Part shown: positions 1 to 9,099 of the stretch, in pieces
How positions within the stretch are numbered: position 1 is the stretch's first letter
Layout of the letters: the number at the start of each line of letters is the position of its first letter
Source: Bradyrhizobium prioriisuperbiae
GTDB taxonomy: Bacteria > Pseudomonadota > Alphaproteobacteria > Rhizobiales > Xanthobacteraceae
DNA: 64,000 nucleotides
Direction: 5' to 3'
Assembly (NCBI RefSeq): GCF_032397745.1
Contig: NZ_CP135921.1
Location: 3,646,501 to 3,710,500, forward strand
The notes under the pieces: generated by a model
Database searches by the model: none
Seen by the model: the letters and a program-made list of their open reading frames with translations, nothing else
Told to the model about the DNA's origin: nothing
Program-made: the position numbers and the translations under genes

Positions 1-108
1 GCTTCGCCATCGCCGAGCCCGAAGGCCACCTCCACGTGCCGCTCTTGGTGACGCCGTGGAGTTATGGGACTTATCGCGGGAGCTGATGTTCAGCAGTTGG
101 CGTAGCGC

Positions 109-190
109 GTAGCCCGGGTGAGCGTAGCGACACTCGGGAGCCAATGGTATGGTCGTTTCCCCGCATATCGCTGGCGCTCATGCGGGCTAC
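109..190. repeat. REP-like palindromic intergenic element
   Basis: The left end starts GTAGCCCGGGTGAGCG and the right end finishes CGCTCATGCGGGCTAC, so the two arms are imperfect inverted copies about 30 bases long that could fold into a long hairpin. This type of GTAGCCCGG...CGGGCTAC palindrome is common between genes in Bradyrhizobium relatives (from memory, not searched). It lies just beyond the stop codon of the permease gene. Bases 1-108 show no convincing gene. Confidence 0.6.
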
Positions 191-216
191 TCGTGTCATC
201 GTGAAGTTGCCATCTC

Positions 217-1635
217 TCACACATGCTTCGCAGCGGCCGCACTGCTCGCCGCGCCTGCCCGTGCGCTCTCGCCGCTGCCGATGCCGTTGAAGAAGGCGTT
301 CAGCACCACGGCCACCAGCGCCGCCAGCAGGATGCCGGATTCCAGCAGCGGATGCAGGTCGTGCGGCAGCTGCTTGAAGAAGTTCGGCGCCACCAGCGGG
401 ATCATGCCGAAGCCGACCGCGATTGCGACAATGAACAGGTTGAAGCGATTATTCTTGAAGTCGACATTGGTCAGGATGCGGGCGCCCGTTGCCGCCACCA
501 TGCCGAACATCACGAGGCCGGCGCCGCCGAGCACCACCTGCGGAACCGCTTCGATCAGCGCGGACATCTTCGGCACGAGCCCGAGGATCAGCATGATGGC
601 GCCGCCGGCAATCGTCACCCAGCGTGACTTGATGCCGGTGACGCCGACCAGGCCGACATTCTGCGAGAACGAGGTATAGGGAAACGTGTTGAAGATGCCG
701 CCCAGGAGTGTGCCGACGCCGTCGGCGCGCAGGCCGCGTGACAGCGCCTCCTGATCGACCTTCTTTTCGGTCATGTCGCCAAGCGCCAGGAACATGCCCA
801 GCGATTCGATCATCACCACGATCATCACGACGCACATGGTGATGCAGGGGATGAGATAGAATTTCGGCATGCCGAAGTGGAATGGCGTCACGATGTCGGC
901 CCAGGCCGCGGCCGCGACCTTCTCGAAATGCATCACGCCGAGCAGGCTGGCGAGGATGGCGCCGGCGATGATGCCAAGCAGCACGGCCACATTGGCGACG
1001 AAGCCCGAGCCCCATTTGATCAGCCCCAGGATCACCAGCAGCACGAACAGGGCAATGCCGAGCCCCTGCAATTGGCCATAATTGGGGTTGGGGAAGGCGC
1101 CGGGCACGCCGTCGACCATCTTGGTCAGCGTCGGCAGGCCGCCGCCGGCCCAGTTGACGCCCACCCGCATCAGCGAGATGCCGATCACCATGATGATGGT
1201 GCCGGTGACCACCGGCGGGAACAGCGGCAGCAGGCGGCTGATGAAGGGCGCGGCAATGATGCTGAAAATGCCGGCAACGATCACGGCGCCATAGATCCCG
1301 AGCAGCCCCACGTCGGGCGCCGCCGCCATCGACAGCATCGGTCCGACCGAGGCGAATGTCACTCCCATCATCACCGGCAGGCGGATGCCGACGCCGGGAA
1401 AGCCGATACATTGGATCAGGGTGGCGAGGCCGCAGGCGAACAAATCGGCGCTGATCAGGAAGGCGACGTCTTCCGGCGGCAGCTTCAGGGCGCGCCCGAT
1501 GATCAGCGGCACCGCCACCGCGCCGGCATACATCACCAGCACATGCTGCAATCCCAGCGCGAACAGCCGCGGATACGGCAATATCTGATCGACAGGATGC
1601 AACGCCTGTCCGGCCGAGGAAGTGTCGCTGCTCAT
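217..1635 (-). CDS. uracil-xanthine/urate permease (NCS2 family)
   Basis: A 472-residue inner-membrane nucleobase:cation symporter. It has the NCS2 layout of many hydrophobic helices and begins with a typical pre-helix segment ending in HVLVMYAGAVAVPLIIG. The start at 1635 is chosen because a GGGGGG ribosome-binding stretch precedes it; an upstream in-frame extension to 1791 has no family-like sequence. It is divergent from the uricase gene at 1837, so uric acid or xanthine is the likely cargo. That substrate is inferred from the neighbour; the family also transports uracil and xanthine. The length is normal for the family. Confidence 0.88.
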   Translation of the reverse strand: MSSDTSSAGQALHPVDQILPYPRLFALGLQHVLVMYAGAVAVPLIIGRALKLPPEDVAFLISADLFACGLATLIQCIGFPGVGIRLPVMMGVTFASVGPMLSMAAAPDVGLLGIYGAVIVAGIFSIIAAPFISRLLPLFPPVVTGTIIMVIGISLMRVGVNWAGGGLPTLTKMVDGVPGAFPNPNYGQLQGLGIALFVLLVILGLIKWGSGFVANVAVLLGIIAGAILASLLGVMHFEKVAAAAWADIVTPFHFGMPKFYLIPCITMCVVMIVVMIESLGMFLALGDMTEKKVDQEALSRGLRADGVGTLLGGIFNTFPYTSFSQNVGLVGVTGIKSRWVTIAGGAIMLILGLVPKMSALIEAVPQVVLGGAGLVMFGMVAATGARILTNVDFKNNRFNLFIVAIAVGFGMIPLVAPNFFKQLPHDLHPLLESGILLAALVAVVLNAFFNGIGSGESARAGAASSAAAAKHV

Positions 1636-1836
1636 GATAGCCCCCCGTTCTGACTGCCCCCCGGCAGTGACCTCCGATCTAAACGCATAATCAAATCGCA
1701 TGCCAGATCGCGTCGCTTGGATGCATTGCAACAAACTGGATTTCTTGGAAGGATGGGGATGGGCCGGAGGGCTGGCGCGACCCGCCGACACGGCTGACGT
1801 AGCAAAATTCCCGCGACATGACCGGAGACCAAAGAC
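1636..1836. promoter_or_regulatory. divergent promoter region, permease/uricase
   Basis: This is the 201-bp gap between the divergent permease and uricase genes, so promoters for both should lie here. It contains CATTGCAACAAA at 1724-1735, a 12-mer that recurs exactly at 4138-4149 just upstream of the SDR gene at 4168. I cannot assign a clear -35/-10 pair. Confidence 0.4.
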
Positions 1837-2676
1837 GTGGCACTCGTTCAGAACAAGTACGGCAAGGGCCGGGTTCGTGTGATGCGGATCAACAAGTCAG
1901 CCGAACGGCACGAGGTCAGCGAACTGACGGTCAAGGCGATGATCGAGGGCGATTTCAGCCGCGCCTATACCCACGCCGACAATGCCACCTGTATCTCAAC
2001 CGACACCGTGAAGAACGTCGTCAATGTGGTCGCGCGTGAAAATCTGGCGTTGTCGAACGAGCTGTTCTGTCAGGCGGTAGCAAAAAAACTGTTCGACAGC
2101 TATCCGCAGGTCTCCTCCGTCAAGGTCAGCGCGCACGAGACCAAATGGACGCGACTGGCCGTTGGCGGCAAGCCGCATGCCCACAGCTTTCTGCTTGATG
2201 GCAATGGAAAGCCATCCACGGAGGTTTCGGGCGTGCGCGGCGGCGAGATGGTGGTCCGGTCCGGAATCGACGGCTTCACGTTCATGAAGACCACCGAATC
2301 TGGCTGGGCCAGCTACGCCAAGGATCCGTATACGACCATTCCGGAAACCCACGATCGGATGTGCGCCACCAGCATGGAGGCGTCCTGGCGCTGGCGCGCC
2401 GCGCCACAGGATTATGCGGCGACCAACGCCAAAATTCTCGACACCATGCTGGAGGTATTCGCCACCACCTACAGCGCGAGCGTGCAGGACAGCCTGTACC
2501 GGATGGGAGAGGCGGCGCTGGCCGCGGTGCCTGAGATCCAGGACATCACCATGGCTTGTCCCAACAAGCATTATCTGCTGATCAACCTGTCTCCGTTTGG
2601 CCTCGACAACAACAATCAGGTGTTTCTGCCGACTGACGAGCCGCACGGCCAGATCGAGTGCACCGTCGGACGCTGA
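1837..2676 (+). CDS. factor-independent urate hydroxylase (uricase)
   Basis: A 279-residue cofactor-free urate oxidase, which converts uric acid to 5-hydroxyisourate with O2. The N-terminal KYGKGRVRV segment and the STDTVKNVV segment match the two conserved uricase regions that carry the catalytic Lys and Thr, and the C-terminal PNKHYLLINL stretch is also family-typical. The start is a GTG at 1837 preceded by GGAGA; a nearby ATG at 1818 is out of frame. The length is close to the usual 280-300 residues. With the divergent permease and the allantoate amidohydrolase downstream it forms a urate degradation locus. The HIU hydrolase and OHCU decarboxylase steps are not visible here and may be encoded elsewhere. 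Confidence 0.92.
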   Translation: MALVQNKYGKGRVRVMRINKSAERHEVSELTVKAMIEGDFSRAYTHADNATCISTDTVKNVVNVVARENLALSNELFCQAVAKKLFDSYPQVSSVKVSAHETKWTRLAVGGKPHAHSFLLDGNGKPSTEVSGVRGGEMVVRSGIDGFTFMKTTESGWASYAKDPYTTIPETHDRMCATSMEASWRWRAAPQDYAATNAKILDTMLEVFATTYSASVQDSLYRMGEAALAAVPEIQDITMACPNKHYLLINLSPFGLDNNNQVFLPTDEPHGQIECTVGR

Positions 2677-2809
2677 GAGCATCAGCCAGCCGGCCGACTG
2701 CTGTGGCCGCAGATCAGGCCGGCGTTTGATCGCGCGTCCGCGCTTGCTATAAGCTGGCGAGGCAGCAACCGAGGTCGGCCCTGCCGTCGTCTGGAGACCG
2801 GTTCCCGGC

Positions 2810-4087
2810 ATGGAAGCACAGTCCACCACCCCTGCAGCCGTGTCGCTGGGCACAGAGATCACGGAGCGCATCGACCGGCTGGCATTGATTTCGGCGGATG
2901 AGGGCGCGATCACGCGGGTGTTCCTGTCGCCTGAACACCGCCGGGCCGCGGATCTCCTGCTGTCCTGGATGCGCGAGGCCGGCATGAGTGCGCATCTCGA
3001 CGCCATCGGCAACGTGGTAGGACGTTATGAGGGTGATCGGCCCGGCCTGCCTTGTCTGATGCTGGGCTCACATTATGACACCGTGCGCAACGCCGGCCGC
3101 TGGGACGGCCCGCTCGGGGTAATCACCGCGATCTCCTGCGTAGCGGCGCTGCACCGGCGTGGCCGGCGCTTTCCGTTCGCCATCGAAGTCGTTGGTTTTG
3201 CCGACGAGGAGGGCGTGCGGTTCGCCTCGACCCTGCTCGGCAGCCGTGCGATTGCCGGCACCTTTGACGACAGTGCACTGGGTGTCAGGGATCGTGATGG
3301 CGTGACCATGCGTGATGCGCTCACGCAATTCGGGCTCGATCCCGGGCATATTGGCGCGGCCGCGCGCGCGGGGCGGGAGGTGCTGGGTTATGTCGAGTTG
3401 CACATCGAGCAGGGGCCTGTGCTTGAAGCGGAAGGTTTGCCGGTTGGGGTCGTCACCGCAATCAGTGGGGCGACGCGGCTTGTGGCTTCATTGGAGGGCA
3501 TGGCCGGGCACGCCGGCACCGTGCCGATGCCGCTGCGCCGCGATGCGTTGACGGGCGCTGCGGAATGCATTCTCGCCATCGAATCCTATTGCCGGGCGCG
3601 TCCGGGGCTGGTCGGCACCGTCGGTCACATCCTGGCGGAGCCGGGCGCGACCAATGTGATTCCGGGCCGGGCCACGTTCACCATGGACATCCGCGCCGCC
3701 GGCGATACCGGCCGCAAGGGAGCGGCCGCGGAATTGATCAAGGCGATTCAGGAGATCGCGCAGCAGCGCAAACTGATTGCCAACATCACCATTACCCACG
3801 AGAATCGCACGGTGGCCTGCGCCGACTGGCTCAAGGCGCAAATCTCCGACGCGGTGGCCGCGGAAGGTTATCGCGTGCTGGACCTGCCGAGCGGGGCCGG
3901 CCATGACGGCATGGCGATGATCGACCTCACCGACGTGGCGATGATCTTCGTGCGCTGCCGCGGCGGCATCAGCCATCATCCGGATGAACACACGGAGCTC
4001 GCCGATGTCGAAGCCGGCGCCCGCGTCCTGTTGCGGGTGATCGAGAATTTCCAACCCAAGGGCCTACAAGCCGATACGCAGACGTGA
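2810..4087 (+). CDS. allC: allantoate amidohydrolase / Zn-dependent M20 amidase
   Basis: A 425-residue member of the M20/AllC-HyuC amidohydrolase family. It would hydrolyse allantoate to ureidoglycolate precursors, CO2 and ammonia. Metal ligands are visible in GSHYDTVRNAG, in the glutamate pair of DEEGVRF and in HIEQGPVLE, and a late GAGHDGMAM motif completes the active site. Its position 133 bp after uricase argues for the allantoate rather than the N-carbamoyl amino acid substrate, though family members are hard to separate by eye. The ATG at 2810 gives a normal-length protein. Confidence 0.82.
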   Translation: MEAQSTTPAAVSLGTEITERIDRLALISADEGAITRVFLSPEHRRAADLLLSWMREAGMSAHLDAIGNVVGRYEGDRPGLPCLMLGSHYDTVRNAGRWDGPLGVITAISCVAALHRRGRRFPFAIEVVGFADEEGVRFASTLLGSRAIAGTFDDSALGVRDRDGVTMRDALTQFGLDPGHIGAAARAGREVLGYVELHIEQGPVLEAEGLPVGVVTAISGATRLVASLEGMAGHAGTVPMPLRRDALTGAAECILAIESYCRARPGLVGTVGHILAEPGATNVIPGRATFTMDIRAAGDTGRKGAAAELIKAIQEIAQQRKLIANITITHENRTVACADWLKAQISDAVAAEGYRVLDLPSGAGHDGMAMIDLTDVAMIFVRCRGGISHHPDEHTELADVEAGARVLLRVIENFQPKGLQADTQT

Positions 4088-4167
4088 AGACTCCCAGCCG
4101 CGGCATGCGCTAGCTTGCGGCCGATATCCTGCCACTCCATTGCAACAAAAAACCGGGAACGAAACAG

Positions 4168-4911
4168 ATGGCCTCAACGAAAAAGAAAATCGCATGGATC
4201 ACCGGCGGCGGCAGCGGCATCGGCTTGGCCGGCGCGCAGGCGCTGGCCGCGGACGGATGGACCGTGGTGATTTCGGGCCGTCGTGCCGACGTGCTGGATC
4301 AGGCCGTGAAGGAGATCGGTGGTGATGCATCTGCCATGGCGCTGGATGTGGGCAACGTGGCCGATGTCGAACGCGTGGCCCAGGCGATTCTGAAGCAGCA
4401 GGGACGCATCGATCTGCTGGTCAACAGCGCGGGGCTCAACGTCCCCAAGCGCAGCTGGGCCGATGTCTCCACCGAGAGCTGGGATCATGTCGTCGACATC
4501 AACTTGAATGGCCTGCTGTATTGCATTCGCGCGGTCTTGCCGGCAATGCGGGCACAGAAGGATGGCTGCATCATCAATATCGCCTCGTGGGCCGGACGCT
4601 TCGTATCCAAGATGACTGGCCCGGCCTATACCGCGACAAAACATGCGGTGGTCGCACTGACCCATTCGCTCAATATGGAAGAATTTCAGAACGGCATCCG
4701 CGCCTGCGCATTATCGCCGGGCGAGGTGGCGACGCCGATCATGAAACTGCGGCCGGTGCCGCCGAGCGAGGCCGACATGGCGCGCATGCTGCAGGGCGAT
4801 GATCTCGGCCGCACCATCGCCTTTGTCGCAAACATGCCGCCCCATGTCTGCATCAATGAAATCCTCATCAGCCCGACATGGAATCGCAGCTATGCCGGTG
4901 CGGGCCCATAG
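4168..4911 (+). CDS. SDR-family NAD(P)-dependent oxidoreductase
   Basis: A 247-residue classical short-chain dehydrogenase. The Rossmann glycine motif TGGGSGIG is at about residues 11-18, the NSAG motif is in the middle, and the catalytic Ser/Tyr/Lys include YTATK. It lies 80 bp after the amidohydrolase on the same strand and could be co-transcribed, but it is not a known step of urate breakdown and the substrate is unknown. The 12-mer CATTGCAACAAA about 20-30 bases upstream also occurs in the permease/uricase gap, which hints at shared control. Confidence 0.85.
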   Translation: MASTKKKIAWITGGGSGIGLAGAQALAADGWTVVISGRRADVLDQAVKEIGGDASAMALDVGNVADVERVAQAILKQQGRIDLLVNSAGLNVPKRSWADVSTESWDHVVDINLNGLLYCIRAVLPAMRAQKDGCIINIASWAGRFVSKMTGPAYTATKHAVVALTHSLNMEEFQNGIRACALSPGEVATPIMKLRPVPPSEADMARMLQGDDLGRTIAFVANMPPHVCINEILISPTWNRSYAGAGP

Positions 4912-4953
4912 TGCGGCCTGATGAAGCGGTCCGGATATGATACGGAGTTCGAT

Positions 4954-5577
4954 ATGCGTCGTGCATTGATGCATGTTCTGATTGTGGTGGGTGCGGTATT
5001 GGCGGTTTCCGCCGTGCCGGCCTCTGCCATGGACATGAGCCGCGCGGTCGCGCAGCTTTATGCCGATGTGTCGGCCTATCCGCCGAAGCCGGGCCAGTTG
5101 ACGGTCTGCTACGGCCTGATGTGCCGGCGTCGCATGGAATTCGCCTTCACGTCGGGCGATCGCGGAGCTCTGACCGGCATCATGGCGGCAGGCAAATCAT
5201 CCGCCGCGGCCGAGCGCGCGGCGGTGCAGAAAGCCGTGATCTGGTTCGATCGCCGGCTTGGCCCGATCCTCGGCACCAACAAGCGGGTCGCCAACGCCGA
5301 CTTTCGCGCCAAGGATGTCACCACCAACTTCGACTGCTGGGACACCACGCGCAATATCAGCGGCCTGCTGGTGATCATGCAGGATTGGGGCCTGCTGAAG
5401 CATCATCGGGTGGGCGATCCCCGCTATCGCGGCAATCCGCTGATCGGCCAGACGCCGCACAACACGCCGGTCCTGGTCGATCGCAGCAATGTCGAATGGG
5501 TCGTCGATCTGTGGACGCGCGGGTATGGCGAAGCACCTGAGGTGATGACCGCAGATGTTTGGGTGAAGCGGGATTAA
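4954..5577 (+). CDS. exported hypothetical protein
   Basis: A 207-residue protein with a clear Sec signal peptide: a charged start MRRALMH, then a hydrophobic stretch ending near ASA. I chose the ATG at 4954 rather than 4921 because GGAG sits seven bases upstream and the signal peptide then starts directly. The mature part has two cysteines close together (VCYGLMCRRR) and a third in NFDCWDTTRN. I do not recognise the family. It follows the SDR gene by 42 bp. Confidence 0.7.
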   Translation: MRRALMHVLIVVGAVLAVSAVPASAMDMSRAVAQLYADVSAYPPKPGQLTVCYGLMCRRRMEFAFTSGDRGALTGIMAAGKSSAAAERAAVQKAVIWFDRRLGPILGTNKRVANADFRAKDVTTNFDCWDTTRNISGLLVIMQDWGLLKHHRVGDPRYRGNPLIGQTPHNTPVLVDRSNVEWVVDLWTRGYGEAPEVMTADVWVKRD

Positions 5578-5597
5578 CGCGCAGGCACGCTGGACAA

Positions 5598-6650
5598 TCA
5601 GCTCTTTCGGTCGGTCAGGATCTCTCGGGCCTCCGTGTCTTCCCGCTTGCGCAGCAGATCGGTGGCGAGGTCGGACAGCGCCGGGCGTGGCAGTGCCGTG
5701 AACGGCAACGGGCGGGTCACTTCGATGGCCGCGAGGCCGAGCCGGGCCGTCAACAGGCCGTTGAGGATGCCCTCGCCGAGGCGTGACGACAGTTTGGCAG
5801 CGATGCCGTGCCCCAGCATCTGCTGGATCAGGTTGTCGCTGGCGGCGAGGCCGCCGGTGATCGTCAGGTGCGCGATCACCTGCCGCCCCAGCTTGATCAG
5901 GCCCAGCGCGCCGGGGCGCCCCCCATAAAGCCGTGCCAGTTGCCGGACCAGCCGCGCGGAGGCGGCGAATACGAACAGGACATCGACCACGGCGCGCGGG
6001 CTGACCGCGGTGACGATCGACACCCGTTGCGCAACGCTCGAGATCATGCGGCGCGCTTCCTGATCGAGCGGGCCCATCAGTTCGCGCTCGGCCAGCCGCA
6101 GCATGTCGGCGCCGTCGATGATGTCGGACCCCAGGCCTTGCAGCGTTCCGCGCGCATGGGCGAGGCGGGGATTGCCGTGCGCGATCTTCAGGAGATCGCG
6201 GACGATCGCGCCGGCGTCATTGCGATCGTCGCTGGCGAGTGTCGCCGCCGCCCGCGCATGCAGTTGCTCGATGGTGGCGAGCCGCAGCAGTCCCAGAATC
6301 TCCCGCACCGCGATCGCGACCAGCGCGACCGCGAACACCAGCGCGAAGCCCAGCCCGATGAAGCCGAGGCCCTCGCTGCGGTTGAACAGGTCGTCGACCA
6401 GATTGCTGATGCCGAGGCCGAGGCCCAGCAGCACGAGGCCGCCAAGCGAGCCCCAGAACCAGCGGCCCCAGCGAATGCCGCGCGAGGGCGCGATCATGGT
6501 GTCATCGAGCGGCACCGGCAGCGCGGGCTCCGGCTCCGGCACCACATGCACGGTGCCGCGTGAGGGGCGGCTGTCGTCATCGGGCGAGGTCACGACCACA
6601 TGCGGATCGTCGAGCTTGAAGGTCGCCGGCCGGCGGGGGCGTTCGCTCAT
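5598..6650 (-). CDS. DUF697/YcjF-family membrane protein (TIGR01620-like)
   Basis: A 350-residue inner-membrane protein. The N-terminal 85 residues are polar and proline-rich. Two hydrophobic segments follow (about residues 87-105 and 110-130), then a C-terminal DUF697-type region with a typical ARLYGGRPG segment. It overlaps the upstream YcjX gene by 4 bp (ATGA), the same ycjX-ycjF pairing found in E. coli, where the pair is stress-associated with no settled biochemical role. Translational coupling is likely. Confidence 0.85.
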   Translation of the reverse strand: MSERPRRPATFKLDDPHVVVTSPDDDSRPSRGTVHVVPEPEPALPVPLDDTMIAPSRGIRWGRWFWGSLGGLVLLGLGLGISNLVDDLFNRSEGLGFIGLGFALVFAVALVAIAVREILGLLRLATIEQLHARAAATLASDDRNDAGAIVRDLLKIAHGNPRLAHARGTLQGLGSDIIDGADMLRLAERELMGPLDQEARRMISSVAQRVSIVTAVSPRAVVDVLFVFAASARLVRQLARLYGGRPGALGLIKLGRQVIAHLTITGGLAASDNLIQQMLGHGIAAKLSSRLGEGILNGLLTARLGLAAIEVTRPLPFTALPRPALSDLATDLLRKREDTEAREILTDRKS

Positions 6651-8122
6651 TGCAGTCGGTCTCCGATCAGGAATTGGAGCGCGCGGTCGAGGCGAATGTG
6701 CGGCAAATATGGGGTGTCGCCGCCGCTGCTCTCGAGCCGCGGCGGTCGGAGACGCAGGAAACGATAGTCGGCATGGTCCGCCGTACCATGGCTAAGGCCC
6801 TTGAAATCGGGCGCCGCGCCGGTGGCAAACAGCTCGTCCAGGTTTGTCGGCAGGTCGCCGGGAAAGGTCGCGACTTCGGTCGCGCCGTCGAAGGCCTCAC
6901 CATTGGCGACTTCGCCCTCGGCCGGTGTGCCGACGATCGAGGGCAGCTGCTCATGGCCGCGCTGGACACGGGCCTCGCGGGTGGCGCGCACGGCTGACAG
7001 CGCCACCACGTCGACCGCGGCGCGGGAGAATTCAGCCTGGCTCACCGCCCGCTCCACCATCCGTTTGAGGATGGCTTCGAGGCGGTCGTGGCTCGTATGG
7101 TGCAGATGATCGGCCTTGGTGGCGGCAAACAGGATCCGGTCGATCCGCGGCCGCAGCAGCGAGCTGAAGAACGTGCTGCGGCCGATCCTGAAGCAGTCGA
7201 GAATGCCCGCCAGCGCCGCCTGCAGGTCGTGCAGCGCCTCCGGGCCGGCATTGAACGCCGCCAGCGCATCGACCAGCACGATCTGGCGGTCGAGCCGTGT
7301 GAAATGATCGCGGAAAAAGGGACGCACCACGACGTCCTTGTAGGCCTCGTAGCGCCGCTGCATCATCGCCCACAGCGAGCCGTTCGGCGCGGTTGCTTCG
7401 TCAGGCACGCTGAGCGGTGCAAAGGTCAGTGCGGGTGATCCCGCCAGGTTGCCCGGCATCAGGAAGCGGCCCGGCGGCAGCAGGCTCATCGCAAAGCGTT
7501 CATCGCGGCAGGCGCGCAGATAGTCGGTGAAGAGACGCGCGGATGTGAGCGTCGCCTGCTCGTCGGCGCGCGCGAGCGGATCGAGGGTTGCGAGGTGCGC
7601 GTGCCACTCGGTCGCAAGTCGTGCGCGTGGTCCCGCGCGCGACAGCGCAAGGCTTTCCACCGACCAGGCCTCGTAGCTTTTGGTCAGCAACGGCAGATCG
7701 AGCAGCCATTCCCCGGGATAGTCGACAATGTCGAGGGTCAGCGTGCGGTCGGCGCCGTTCGGCCGCTGATAGTCAATCACCAGCCGCAACTCGCTGATGT
7801 CGGTGGTCGACTGCGGCCATTGCCGCTGCTCCGTCAAGGTACGGACATGGCTCTCATAGGCGAAGCGCGGCACCGCGTCGTCGGGCTGCGGTTCGAGCCG
7901 GGCCCGGGCGATCCGTCCGGTCGCAAACGCCTCGAACACCGGGAAGCGTCCGCCGCGCAGCAGGCCGTGGATCAGCGCGGTGATGAATACGGTCTTGCCG
8001 GCGCGTGACAGGCCAGTGACGCCGAGGCGGACGGTCGGGTTGAACAGATGATCGCCATAATCGGCGATCGCCTGCAGCGACAGCCGGGTCTCTTCGACAA
8101 GATCGGACAAATTGAAAGCCAT
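6647..8122 (-). CDS. ycjX: YcjX-family P-loop GTPase-like stress protein
   Basis: A 491-residue DUF463/YcjX protein. The Walker A motif GLSRAGKTVFITALIHG is near residue 40 and a DYPGEWLLDLPLL segment supplies the Walker B/switch region. The start at 8122 (MAFNLSDLVEETR) is preferred over the 13-residue extension to 8161 because it matches the family's N-terminus. Known homologues are linked to heat or envelope stress, but the molecular role is not established. It is the first gene of a two-gene operon with the DUF697 partner. Confidence 0.88.
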   Translation of the reverse strand: MAFNLSDLVEETRLSLQAIADYGDHLFNPTVRLGVTGLSRAGKTVFITALIHGLLRGGRFPVFEAFATGRIARARLEPQPDDAVPRFAYESHVRTLTEQRQWPQSTTDISELRLVIDYQRPNGADRTLTLDIVDYPGEWLLDLPLLTKSYEAWSVESLALSRAGPRARLATEWHAHLATLDPLARADEQATLTSARLFTDYLRACRDERFAMSLLPPGRFLMPGNLAGSPALTFAPLSVPDEATAPNGSLWAMMQRRYEAYKDVVVRPFFRDHFTRLDRQIVLVDALAAFNAGPEALHDLQAALAGILDCFRIGRSTFFSSLLRPRIDRILFAATKADHLHHTSHDRLEAILKRMVERAVSQAEFSRAAVDVVALSAVRATREARVQRGHEQLPSIVGTPAEGEVANGEAFDGATEVATFPGDLPTNLDELFATGAAPDFKGLSHGTADHADYRFLRLRPPRLESSGGDTPYLPHIRLDRALQFLIGDRLQ

Positions 8123-8349
8123 CGGCCGGATCAAACGTGGATATTCGAAGAAAATCAACATGTGAGCGTCCTGGCCCGGCTTTTGCTAGTCTTCAGGCGA
8201 GCACTTTGCCGCGGACCGCAACAGCGTACCGGCCTGTGCCGGGGAGACACGGAACGTTCACGACGCTGTGCTTGATTGACGCAACCAAGAACCCAATTGC
8301 CCCATGAGACGACAAATTTTTGCCGCCTCGCTGTTGGACCAAGCGCCCC

Positions 8350-9057
8350 ATGACGATCTTTCGGTTGAAGCAAATGGCCACCAGCGCGTTGCAGGGCGCC
8401 CCCAGGGGCGTGACCTGGAACTATGACCGCGCGGAGCTGTGGGCCGATGGCGTCGTTCATATCGTCGGTGTCTGCTGCGGTCTGATCGCGGCGGTGGTTT
8501 TGATCGTGCTCGCCAGCATCTATCTCACCGGAGCACAGGTTGCGGCCGTGGTGATCTACGCCACCGGCCTGCTGACCATGCTGGGGATTTCGGCCACCTA
8601 CAATCTGCTGCCGGTGTCGCGCTGGAAATGGCGGCTGCGCCGCCTCGATCATTCGGCGATCTACGTCTTGATTGCGGCCACCTACACCCCGTTCATCGTG
8701 CAGATGAAGGGCAGCATTACGGCAATCGTTTTGCTGATCGCGGTCTGGTCGGTGGCGGCCGTGGGGATTGTATTGAAGATTGCGTTGCCTGGCCGCTTCG
8801 ACAAGCTGTCGATCGGGCTATATCTCGCCATGGGCTGGAGCGGAGTCATGATCTACGACACCGTGGTGGCCACGCTGTCGCCCTTGACGCTCGGGCTGAT
8901 CGCCGCGGGCGGCGCGCTGTATTCGCTCGGCGTTATTTTCCATGTCTGGGAGCGACTGCGGTTCCAGAACGCGATCTGGCACGCTTTCGTTTTACTCGGT
9001 GCGGCCTGCCACTATACTGCGGTGCTCGATCTGGTTTTGGTCCGATCCTTGGCCTGA
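8350..9057 (+). CDS. hemolysin III / PAQR-family membrane protein
   Basis: A 235-residue seven-helix membrane protein of the hemolysin III (TrhA/YqfA) branch of the PAQR superfamily. Family motifs visible are the ELWADGVVHIVG entry, HSAIYVLIAATYTPF, and the late FHVWERLRFQNAIWHAF with conserved histidines that probably bind a metal. The bacterial TrhA role in membrane-energy homeostasis is known only for some members. The start is uncertain: 8350 is used here and 8374 is possible. Confidence 0.85.
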   Translation: MTIFRLKQMATSALQGAPRGVTWNYDRAELWADGVVHIVGVCCGLIAAVVLIVLASIYLTGAQVAAVVIYATGLLTMLGISATYNLLPVSRWKWRLRRLDHSAIYVLIAATYTPFIVQMKGSITAIVLLIAVWSVAAVGIVLKIALPGRFDKLSIGLYLAMGWSGVMIYDTVVATLSPLTLGLIAAGGALYSLGVIFHVWERLRFQNAIWHAFVLLGAACHYTAVLDLVLVRSLA

Positions 9058-9099
9058 TCGCGGCGTTTTAAACGTCTGGTCCAACCGCAGGATGAATAC

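Noticed and set aside
3..86. Open frame at the left window edge ending TGA
   Set aside because: 28 codons are too few to recognise; it could be the tail of an upstream gene or chance, so it is not annotated.
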